Positions 41,305 to 50,619 of a stretch of 64,000 nucleotides of DNA are shown here, piece after piece (the stretch's first letter is position 1; every line of letters begins with the position of its first letter). The notes beneath the pieces are model-generated. The model was not told where the DNA came from. It saw only the letters and a list, made by a program, of their open reading frames with translations, and ran no database searches. The DNA is from Streptomyces sp. NBC_00670 (GTDB lineage Bacteria; Actinomycetota; Actinomycetes; Streptomycetales; Streptomycetaceae): the NCBI RefSeq assembly GCF_036226765.1, contig NZ_CP109017.1, positions 4,217,001-4,281,000 of the forward strand, written 5' to 3'. Both the position numbers and the translations under genes were made by a program.

Positions 41305-42155
41305 CCCCGCTCGCCACCCTGGCCGCCCCCCTCGACGGCGGCACCACGCTCGCGGCGTACTCCACGTCCACGGGCGAGGCCGTCCAGTTCTGGATCCTCG
41401 GCACGGTCGCCGTGCTGGGCGCCCTGTGCACGGTGTTCATGCGGAGGGCCGTGCACAGCGCGCTCTCGCTGGCCGGCACCATGATCATCCTGGCGGTGTT
41501 CTACCTCGCCAACGGCGCCTACTTCCTGGGCATCGTGCAGATCGTCGTCTACACCGGCGCGATCATGATGCTGTTCCTGTTCGTGGTGATGCTGGTCGGC
41601 GTCACGGCGGCGGACTCCCTGAAGGAGACCGTCAAGGGCCAGCGCTGGCTGGCCCTGCTGTGCGGCGTCGGCTTCGGCGTCCTGCTCCTCGGCGGCATCG
41701 GCAACGCCTCGCTCACGGAGTTCGACGGCCTGGGCGAGGCCAACGCCGGCGGCAACGTACAGGGCCTGGCCGCCCTGATCTTCACCAAGTACGTCTTCGC
41801 CTTCGAGATCACCGGCGCCCTGCTCATCACGGCCGCCGTCGGCGCCATGGTGCTCACCCACCGCGAGCGCACCGAACGGGCCCGCACCCAGCGCGAGCTG
41901 TCCGAGCAGCGGGTGCGCGAGGGCAAGCACCTGCCGCCGCTGCCCGCCCCCGGCGTGTACGCCCGCCACAACGCGGTGGACATCGCCGGTCTGCTGCCCG
42001 ACGGCACCCCCTCCGAGCTGACCGTCAACCGGACGCTGCGCGAGCGCGGCCAGGTCCGTGACGTGTCGCGCGAGGCGCTCAGTGACCTGAAGGCCCTGGA
42101 ACAGCGCTCCGAGGAACGCCTGGAGCGCACGAGGAGCGGGGAGGGCACACAGTGA
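41301..42155 (+). CDS. nuoJ: NADH-quinone oxidoreductase subunit J
   Basis: A 284-residue membrane subunit with five helices in the first 190 residues (for example QIVVYTGAIMMLFLFVVMLVG, the conserved third helix). The C-terminal 95 residues are charged and contain ERTERARTQRELSEQRVREG, a likely helical extension typical of actinobacteria. It overlaps nuoI and nuoK by 4 bp. Confidence 0.95.
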   Translation: MTPLATLAAPLDGGTTLAAYSTSTGEAVQFWILGTVAVLGALCTVFMRRAVHSALSLAGTMIILAVFYLANGAYFLGIVQIVVYTGAIMMLFLFVVMLVGVTAADSLKETVKGQRWLALLCGVGFGVLLLGGIGNASLTEFDGLGEANAGGNVQGLAALIFTKYVFAFEITGALLITAAVGAMVLTHRERTERARTQRELSEQRVREGKHLPPLPAPGVYARHNAVDIAGLLPDGTPSELTVNRTLRERGQVRDVSREALSDLKALEQRSEERLERTRSGEGTQ

Positions 42156-42451
42156 ATCCCGTCAACTACCTGTATCTCGCCGCCCTGTTGTTCACGATCG
42201 GCGCCACCGGCGTGCTGATCAGGCGCAACGCGATCGTGCTCTTCATGTGCATCGAGCTGATGCTCAACGCCTGCAACCTGGCGTTCGTCACCTTCTCCCG
42301 GATGCACGGCAATCTCGACGGCCAGATCATCGCCTTCTTCACGATGGTCGTCGCCGCCGCCGAGGTCGTGGTCGGCCTCGCGATCATCGTGTCGCTGTTC
42401 CGTTCCCGCCACTCGGCCTCGGTCGACGACGCCAGCCTGATGAAGCTGTAA
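42152..42451 (+). CDS. nuoK: NADH-quinone oxidoreductase subunit K
   Basis: A 99-residue membrane subunit with three helices. The conserved buried glutamates of the proton path lie in FMCIELMLNACNLAF and VVAAAEVVVGLAIIV. The GTG start overlaps nuoJ by 4 bp; nuoL starts 15 bp downstream. Confidence 0.97.
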   Translation: MNPVNYLYLAALLFTIGATGVLIRRNAIVLFMCIELMLNACNLAFVTFSRMHGNLDGQIIAFFTMVVAAAEVVVGLAIIVSLFRSRHSASVDDASLMKL

Positions 42452-42466
42452 GGGGTCGGAAGAATC

Positions 42467-44413
42467 GTGGAGAACCTGATTGCGCTGCTGATCGCGGCGC
42501 CCCTGCTCGGAGCGGCCGTCCTGCTGTGCGGCGGCCGCCGCCTGGACGCCGTCGGCCACTGGATCGGCACGGTGCTGGCCGCCGCCTCGTTCGTGATCGG
42601 CGTGCTCCTCTTCGCCGACATGCTCGGCAAGGCGGCCGACCACCGTGCCGTCACCCAGCACCTGTTCAGCTGGATCCCGGTGGCCGGCTTCCAGGCCGAC
42701 GTCACCTTCCGGCTCGACCAGCTCTCGATGACGTTCGTCCTGCTGATCACCGGCGTCGGCTCGCTCATCCACCTGTACTCGGTCGGGTACATGGAGCACG
42801 ACGAGCGCAGGCGCCGCTTCTTCGGCTATCTGAACCTGTTCCTCGCGGCGATGCTGCTGCTGGTCCTCGCCGACAACTACCTGCTGCTGTACGTCGGCTG
42901 GGAGGGTGTGGGCCTCGCCTCCTACCTCCTGATCGGCTTCTGGCAGCACAAGCCCAGCGCGGCCACCGCGGCGAAGAAGGCCTTCCTGGTCAACCGGGTC
43001 GGCGACATGGGCCTTTCCATCGCCATCATGCTGATGTTCACCACCTTCGGGACCTTCGCCTTCACCCCGGTCCTCGGCGGCGTGGACGGGGCCTCTCAGG
43101 GCAAGCTCACCGCCATCGCGCTGATGCTGCTGCTCGCCGCCTGCGGCAAGTCCGCCCAGGTGCCGCTGCAGTCGTGGCTCGGCGACGCCATGGAGGGCCC
43201 CACCCCGGTCTCCGCGCTCATCCACGCGGCGACGATGGTGACCGCCGGCGTCTACCTGATCGTCCGCTCCGGGGCGCTCTTCAACGCCGCGCCCGACGCG
43301 CAGCTCGTCGTCACGATCGTCGGCGCGGTCACGCTCCTGTTCGGAGCGATCGTCGGTTGCGCGAAGGACGACATCAAGAAGGCGCTGGCCGGCTCGACGA
43401 TGTCGCAGATCGGCTACATGGTGCTCGCCGCGGGTCTCGGCCCCATCGGCTACGCCTTCGCGATCATGCACCTGGTGACGCACGGCTTCTTCAAGGCCGG
43501 ACTGTTCCTCGGCGCGGGTTCCGTCATGCACGGGATGAACGACGAGGTCAACATGCGGCGCTACGGGGGCCTGCGGAAGTACATGCCGGTCACCTTCGTC
43601 ACCTTCGGCCTCGGCTACCTCGCCATCATCGGCTTCCCGGGCCTGTCCGGCTTCTTCTCCAAGGACAAGATCATCGAGGCGGCGTTCGCCAAGGGCGGCA
43701 CCGAGGGCTGGATCCTCGGCGGCGCGGCCCTGCTGGGCGCGGCCCTCACCGCGTACTACATGACGCGCGTGATGCTGATGACGTTCTTCGGCGAGGAGCG
43801 CTGGCGCGAGAAGCCCACCGCCTCCCCGGCCGAGCCCGACGTGGAACCGGCCGCCGAGGAGCGCGGAGAGCACGCGGAGCCGCACCCGCACGAGTCGCCC
43901 TCGGTGATGACGATCCCCATGATCGTGCTGGCCTTCGGCTCGGTCTTCGCGGGCGCCTTCTTCGGCGTCGGGAACCGCTTCCTGCACTGGCTGGAGCCCG
44001 TCACCGGGCACGAGGAGGGCAACTCCCCGGTCAGCGCGGCGGCGGTCACCGCGGCCACGCTGGTGCTGCTGGTCGTCGGCGCCGGCATCGCCTACCTGCA
44101 GTACGGGCGCCGTCCGGTCCCGGCCACCGCCCCGCGCGGGTCGCTGCTCACCCGGGCCGCCCGGCGCGACCTGCTCCAGGACGACTTCAACCACGTCGTC
44201 CTGGTCCGCGGCGGCGAGCACCTCACGCGCTCGCTGGTCTACGTCGACCACACCCTGGTCGACGGCGTCGTCAACGGCTCGGCCGCCTCGGTCGGCGGTC
44301 TGTCCGGACGGCTGCGGCGGCTGCAGAACGGCTACGCGCGCTCGTACGCGGTCTCCATGTTCGGCGGTGCGGCGGTGCTCATCGCCTTGACCCTGCTGAT
44401 GAGGGCGGTCTGA
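42467..44413 (+). CDS. nuoL: NADH-quinone oxidoreductase subunit L
   Basis: A 648-residue antiporter-like proton pump at the far end of the membrane arm. Key features are LLLYVGWEGVGLASYLLIGF (with the conserved Glu), KSAQVPLQSWLGDAMEGPTP (with the conserved Lys), and HGFFKAGLFLGAGSVMH. A His/Glu-rich cytoplasmic loop (about residues 455-475) interrupts the C-terminal helices before the lateral helix region. The GTG has GGAAG upstream. Confidence 0.96.
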   Translation: MENLIALLIAAPLLGAAVLLCGGRRLDAVGHWIGTVLAAASFVIGVLLFADMLGKAADHRAVTQHLFSWIPVAGFQADVTFRLDQLSMTFVLLITGVGSLIHLYSVGYMEHDERRRRFFGYLNLFLAAMLLLVLADNYLLLYVGWEGVGLASYLLIGFWQHKPSAATAAKKAFLVNRVGDMGLSIAIMLMFTTFGTFAFTPVLGGVDGASQGKLTAIALMLLLAACGKSAQVPLQSWLGDAMEGPTPVSALIHAATMVTAGVYLIVRSGALFNAAPDAQLVVTIVGAVTLLFGAIVGCAKDDIKKALAGSTMSQIGYMVLAAGLGPIGYAFAIMHLVTHGFFKAGLFLGAGSVMHGMNDEVNMRRYGGLRKYMPVTFVTFGLGYLAIIGFPGLSGFFSKDKIIEAAFAKGGTEGWILGGAALLGAALTAYYMTRVMLMTFFGEERWREKPTASPAEPDVEPAAEERGEHAEPHPHESPSVMTIPMIVLAFGSVFAGAFFGVGNRFLHWLEPVTGHEEGNSPVSAAAVTAATLVLLVVGAGIAYLQYGRRPVPATAPRGSLLTRAARRDLLQDDFNHVVLVRGGEHLTRSLVYVDHTLVDGVVNGSAASVGGLSGRLRRLQNGYARSYAVSMFGGAAVLIALTLLMRAV

Positions 44414-44418
44414 TAGCG

Positions 44419-45990
44419 ATGTCCTTTCCCCTGCTGACAGTGACGGCGGCGCTCCCCGCGGTGGGAGCGGTCGCCACGGCCGCCGTGCCGGCCGCGCGGC
44501 GCACCGCGGCCAAATGGCTCGCGCTGGCCGTCTCGCTGGCCACCCTCGGCCTGGCCATCGCCATCCTGGTCCGCTTCGACCCGGACGGCGACCGCTACCA
44601 GCTCACCGAGTCGCACTCCTGGATCAGCGACTTCGGCGTCCGCTACGAACTGGGCGTCGACGGCATCGGGGTGGCGCTCCTCGCGCTGACCGCGCTGCTG
44701 ATCCCGTTCATCGTCCTGGCGGGCTGGCACGACGCCGATCCGCTGGAAACGGGCAGCCGCCGCTGGCGACCCACCCAGGGCTTCTTCGCGCTGATCCTGG
44801 CGGTCGAGGCGATGGTGATCCTCTCCTTCGAGGCCACCGACGTCTTCCTCTTCTACATCTTCTTCGAAGCCATGCTGATCCCGCTGTACTTCCTCATCGG
44901 AGGCTTCGGGGACCGCGCCCACCAGGGCGGCGAGGAGACGGCGTCCACCCAGCGGTCGTACGCCGCGGTGAAGTTCCTGCTCTACAACCTGGCCGGCGGG
45001 CTGATCATGCTGGCCGCGGTGATCGGCCTCTACACGGTCACCGGGAACTTCTCCCTCCAGGAGATCGCGGAGGCGCGTGCCAACGGCTCGCTGGACATGT
45101 CGACGAGCACCGAACGCTGGCTGTTCCTCGGCTTCTTCTTCGCCTTCGCGGTGAAGGCGCCGCTGTGGCCGCTGCACACCTGGCTGCCCAACGCCATGGG
45201 GGAGTCCACCGCCCCGGTCGCCGTGCTCATCACGGCGGTCGTGGACAAGGTGGGCACCTTCGCGATGCTGCGGTTCTGCCTCCAGCTGTTCCCGGAGGCG
45301 TCGAAGTGGGCGACCCCGGTGATCATGGTCCTCGCGGTGATCAGCATCATCTACGGGGCGCTGCTCGCCGTCGGCCAGCGCGACATCAAGCGCCTGATCG
45401 CCTACGCGTCGATCTCGCACTTCGGCTTCATCATCATGGGTATCTTCGCGATGACCAGCCAGGGCCAGTCCGGCGCGACGCTGTACATGGTCAACCACGG
45501 CATCTCGACCGCCGCGCTGCTGCTGGTGGCCGGCTTCCTGATCTCGCGCCGCGGCTCGCGACTGATCGCGGACTACGGCGGGGTGCAGAAGGTCGCGCCC
45601 GTGCTGGCCGGCACGTTCCTGATCGGCGGCCTGGCCACGCTGTCGCTGCCGGGGCTCGCCCCGTTCGTCAGTGAGTTCCTGGTCCTGGTCGGCACCTTCA
45701 CCCGGCACCCGGTCATCGGGATCGTCGCCACCTTCGGCATCGTTCTCGCCGCGCTCTACACGCTCGTCCTGTACCAGCGGACGATGACGGGCCCGGTGAA
45801 GGCGGAGGTCGCCACGATGCCGGATCTGAAGGTGCGCGAGCTGGTGGTCGTGGCCCCGCTGATCGTCCTGCTGCTCTTCCTGGGCGTCTATCCGAAGCCC
45901 GTCGCCGACCTCGTCAACCCGGCGGTCGAGCACACGATGTCCGACGTACACAAGACCGATCCCAAGCCCGACGTGGAGGCGGCACGGTGA
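44419..45990 (+). CDS. nuoM: NADH-quinone oxidoreductase subunit M
   Basis: A 523-residue antiporter-like proton pump. Conserved segments include FFEAMLIPLYFLIGGFG (with the key Glu), KAPLWPLHTWLPNAMGESTA (with the key Lys) and RDIKRLIAYASISHFGFI. It starts 5 bp after nuoL and overlaps nuoN by 4 bp. Confidence 0.96.
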   Translation: MSFPLLTVTAALPAVGAVATAAVPAARRTAAKWLALAVSLATLGLAIAILVRFDPDGDRYQLTESHSWISDFGVRYELGVDGIGVALLALTALLIPFIVLAGWHDADPLETGSRRWRPTQGFFALILAVEAMVILSFEATDVFLFYIFFEAMLIPLYFLIGGFGDRAHQGGEETASTQRSYAAVKFLLYNLAGGLIMLAAVIGLYTVTGNFSLQEIAEARANGSLDMSTSTERWLFLGFFFAFAVKAPLWPLHTWLPNAMGESTAPVAVLITAVVDKVGTFAMLRFCLQLFPEASKWATPVIMVLAVISIIYGALLAVGQRDIKRLIAYASISHFGFIIMGIFAMTSQGQSGATLYMVNHGISTAALLLVAGFLISRRGSRLIADYGGVQKVAPVLAGTFLIGGLATLSLPGLAPFVSEFLVLVGTFTRHPVIGIVATFGIVLAALYTLVLYQRTMTGPVKAEVATMPDLKVRELVVVAPLIVLLLFLGVYPKPVADLVNPAVEHTMSDVHKTDPKPDVEAAR

Positions 45991-47645
45991 GCACAGCAGC
46001 CGTCCACAGCCTGTGGACAACCGCGGCGGCCTCGGCCGACCCGATCTCCAAGATCGACGCACCCAAGATCGAGTACGGGCAGTTGTCGCCCACCCTGATC
46101 GTGCTGGGCGCGGCACTGATCGGGGTGCTCGTCGAGGCGTTCGTCCCGCGCAAGAACCGGTACTACGCGCAGGTGTTCGTGTCCGTGGTGGCGCTGTGCG
46201 CCGCCTTCGCCGCGGTGATCGCCCTGGCGGCCGACGGATTCGGCACCACCAAGGCGCATGTCGCCGCCATGGGCGCGATCTCCGTCGACGGACCGTCCCT
46301 GTTCCTCCAGGGCACGATCCTGCTCGCCGGACTGCTCGGCGTCTTCACCTTCGCCGAGCGCCGGCTCGACCCGGCCGCGCACGGCAACCGGGTCGACTCC
46401 TTCGCCGCGCAGGCCGCCTCCGTGCCCGGCAGCGACAGCGAGAAGGCCGCGGTCAAGGCCGGGTTCACCACGACCGAGGCGTTCCCGCTGCTGCTCTTCG
46501 CGATCGGCGGCATGCTGGTCTTCCCCTCCGCCAACGACCTGCTGACGCTGTTCGTGGCCCTGGAGGTCTTCTCGCTGCCGCTGTACCTGCTGTGCGCCCT
46601 GGCCCGCCGCAAGCGGCTCATGTCGCAGGAGGCCGCGGTCAAGTACTTCCTGCTCGGCGCGTTCGCCTCCGCGTTCACCCTGTTCGGCATCGCCCTGCTG
46701 TACGGGTACGCGGGCTCGGTGTCGTACGCGCGGATCGCGCAGGTCGTCGAGGGCACGGTCACCAATGTGGACCCGGCGCTCGCCGGCACGATGGGCAACG
46801 ACGCGCTGCTGCTGGTCGGCGCCGCGATGATCGTCATGGGGCTGCTGTTCAAGGTGGGCGCGGTGCCGTTCCACATGTGGACCCCGGACGTGTACCAGGG
46901 CGCCCCGACCCCGGTCACCGGGTTCATGGCCTCCGCGACGAAGGTGGCCGCGTTCGGCGCGCTGCTGCGATTGCTGTACGTCGTCCTGCCGGGGCTGCGG
47001 TGGGACTGGCGGCCGGTGATGTGGGCGGTGGCGATCGTCACCATGCTGGGCGGCGCGATCGTCGCGATCACCCAGACCGACATCAAGCGGCTGCTGGCGT
47101 ACTCCTCGATCGCGCACGCCGGCTTCATCCTCGCCGGTGTCATCGCGACCACGCCGTCGGGCATCTCGTCCGTGCTGTTCTACCTGGCCGCGTACTCCTT
47201 CGTGACGATCGGCGCCTTCGCCGTGGTCACGCTGGTCCGCGACGCGGGCGGCGAGGCCACGCACCTGTCCAAGTGGGCCGGGCTCGGCCGCCGCTCGCCG
47301 CTGGTGGCGGCGGTCTTCGCGGTCTTCCTGCTGGCCTTCGCGGGCATTCCGCTGACCTCCGGGTTCGCGGGCAAGTTCGCCGTGTTCAAGGCGGCGGCGG
47401 AGGGCGGCGCGATGCCGCTGGTCGTGGTCGGCGTGATCTCCTCGGCGGTCGCCGCGTTCTTCTACATCCGGGTGATCGTGCTGATGTTCTTCAGCCGCCC
47501 GAACCCCGAGGGCCCGACGGTCGCGGTCGCCTCCCCGATGACGACGATGGCGATCGCCGCGGGCGTCGCCGTCACGGTCGTCCTGGGCGTGGCCCCCCAG
47601 TACTTCCTGGACCTGGCGAGCCAGGCGGGGGTGTTCGTGCGCTGA
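45987..47645 (+). CDS. nuoN: NADH-quinone oxidoreductase subunit N
   Basis: A 552-residue antiporter-like pump and last gene of the operon. The conserved Lys region is KVGAVPFHMWTPDVYQGAPTP and QTDIKRLLAYSSIAHAGFIL follows. Compared with E. coli there is an extra polar loop (about residues 135-165) between helices. The first codons contain an inverted repeat that includes a consensus DnaA box. A strong terminator follows 23 bp after the stop. Confidence 0.96.
   Translation: MSTAAVHSLWTTAAASADPISKIDAPKIEYGQLSPTLIVLGAALIGVLVEAFVPRKNRYYAQVFVSVVALCAAFAAVIALAADGFGTTKAHVAAMGAISVDGPSLFLQGTILLAGLLGVFTFAERRLDPAAHGNRVDSFAAQAASVPGSDSEKAAVKAGFTTTEAFPLLLFAIGGMLVFPSANDLLTLFVALEVFSLPLYLLCALARRKRLMSQEAAVKYFLLGAFASAFTLFGIALLYGYAGSVSYARIAQVVEGTVTNVDPALAGTMGNDALLLVGAAMIVMGLLFKVGAVPFHMWTPDVYQGAPTPVTGFMASATKVAAFGALLRLLYVVLPGLRWDWRPVMWAVAIVTMLGGAIVAITQTDIKRLLAYSSIAHAGFILAGVIATTPSGISSVLFYLAAYSFVTIGAFAVVTLVRDAGGEATHLSKWAGLGRRSPLVAAVFAVFLLAFAGIPLTSGFAGKFAVFKAAAEGGAMPLVVVGVISSAVAAFFYIRVIVLMFFSRPNPEGPTVAVASPMTTMAIAAGVAVTVVLGVAPQYFLDLASQAGVFVR
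46002..46020. other. DnaA-box-like palindrome in nuoN start region
   Basis: GTCCACA and TGTGGAC form a perfect inverted repeat around GCC, and 46012-46020 reads TTGTCCACA on the minus strand, the Streptomyces DnaA-box consensus. It lies within codons 6-12 of nuoN, so coding constraint may explain it. Confidence 0.35.
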
Positions 47646-47668
47646 GGGTTCGGTTCTTGGCATGGCTG

Positions 47669-47710
47669 CGGCCCGGTACCCCGTTCTCCACGGGGTGCCG
47701 GGCCGTTTCG
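47669..47710 (+). terminator. Terminator of the nuo operon
   Basis: A 15-bp stem (CGGCCCGGTACCCCG / CGGGGTGCCGGGCCG with one G-T pair) with a 7-nt loop is followed by TTTCG. It lies between nuoN and the convergent Uma2 gene. Confidence 0.85.
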
Positions 47711-47734
47711 TGTGCGTCCGGACGGCGCGCGCGG

Positions 47735-48337
47735 CTATTCGCTGGGCTCCCGGCGCATCCTGATACCGGTGAGGTCGAGGTCCAGGGGGAAGGGGGCGTC
47801 CACCTTCATACGCTCACGGAAGATGCCCAGACTGGTGTACGCGCCGGTGGTGGGCTCCAGCTCGAAGGCGTGCACCGCGGCCCGGCCCTTCTCGTTCTCC
47901 ACCCGCCAGTAATGGGCGATCCCGGCGCGGGCGTACTTCAGGGGCTTCGTCTCGCGGTCACGGGAGACGGAATCCTCCGAGACGACCTCCACGGCCAGCA
48001 GGACGGCTTCCGCCGGGAACCGGGTCTGCTCCGGGTCCCGCACCACGTCCGCACTCACCACGACCACGTCCGGCTCGGGCCGGTTCTGGCGGTCGATGTC
48101 GATGGTGAACTCGCGGATGACCTCGAAGGCGGCAGGCGCCAAAGACTGTAGTTGCCAGGTGAAGAAGTCGATGGTGCGCGTGTGAAACAAGGTCTGCGGA
48201 CTCACGAAGACCAGGCTCCCGTCGATCAGTTCCGTGTGCGGAGGCAGATTCGGAAGCCGGTCCAGGTCGTCGGCGGTCCAGCCGCCCTCGGGTGGCATCG
48301 GCCAGCTGGGCTCGGAGGCCTTCGGTGCGACGCTCAT
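47735..48337 (-). CDS. Uma2-family (DUF820) nuclease-fold protein
   Basis: A 200-residue protein of the Uma2 family, a PD-(D/E)xK nuclease-like fold that is abundant in Streptomyces and cyanobacteria and of unclear biological role. The segment ELIDGSLVFVSPQ, then RPEPDVVVVSADV (the Asp of the nuclease core) and AVLLAVEVVSEDSVSRDRETKPLKYARAGIAHYW (ExV...K core; shown here as one family signature) are characteristic. The ATG at 48337 has GGAG 8 bases upstream; an ATG four codons earlier lacks a ribosome-binding site. It diverges from recQ. Confidence 0.85.
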   Translation of the reverse strand: MSVAPKASEPSWPMPPEGGWTADDLDRLPNLPPHTELIDGSLVFVSPQTLFHTRTIDFFTWQLQSLAPAAFEVIREFTIDIDRQNRPEPDVVVVSADVVRDPEQTRFPAEAVLLAVEVVSEDSVSRDRETKPLKYARAGIAHYWRVENEKGRAAVHAFELEPTTGAYTSLGIFRERMKVDAPFPLDLDLTGIRMRREPSE

Positions 48338-48457
48338 CAGTGCTCCCATGGGACGGAGTCTCGCCGGTGCATTCAGACTATCGGCCGGAAACGGACAGCC
48401 TCCACACGTACATGTGAACGACTGCCGCGTCTTTGACCTTGGGTTCAGGGACCGGCC

Positions 48458-48466
48458 TGTGGATAA
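48458..48466 (-). promoter_or_regulatory. DnaA-box-like site upstream of recQ
   Basis: The minus strand reads TTATCCACA, the strong E. coli DnaA box and an accepted variant in Streptomyces, 70 bp before the recQ start in the Uma2-recQ intergenic region. Regulation of recQ by DnaA is speculative. Confidence 0.35.
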
Positions 48467-48536
48467 CTCCGGGGCTGTCGGCGGGGGCGCCTATCGTGGA
48501 CGGAGTGGTCGAGGGACGACGTACGGGGGACGAGCG

Positions 48537-50483
<1,947 letters not shown>

Positions 50484-50509
50484 CCGCGCCGGGCGCCTTC
50501 CACGAGGGG

Positions 50510-50600
50510 CCGGGGCCCCGTCAGGGGCGCGGGGCTGTGGTGGATCTGCGGCTGCGCCGCGCGGGCGCGAGCAACCACAACTCACCCACACCCGCGCACG
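50510..50600. repeat. Dispersed Streptomyces-type intergenic repeat
   Basis: The 136-bp gap between recQ and the convergent flavoprotein gene contains CAGGGGCGCGGGGCTGT followed by a GCGGCTGCGCCGC hairpin and GCGGGCGCGAGCAACC. From memory this resembles a short GC-rich element found in many intergenic regions of Streptomyces genomes. It may act as a bidirectional terminator. Confidence 0.5.
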
Positions 50601-50619
50601 CACCGAACCCCCCGAGCTC

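Noticed and set aside
46002..46020. A replication origin suggested by DnaA boxes
   Set aside because: Only single scattered boxes occur, with no dnaA/dnaN genes, no box cluster and no AT-rich region.
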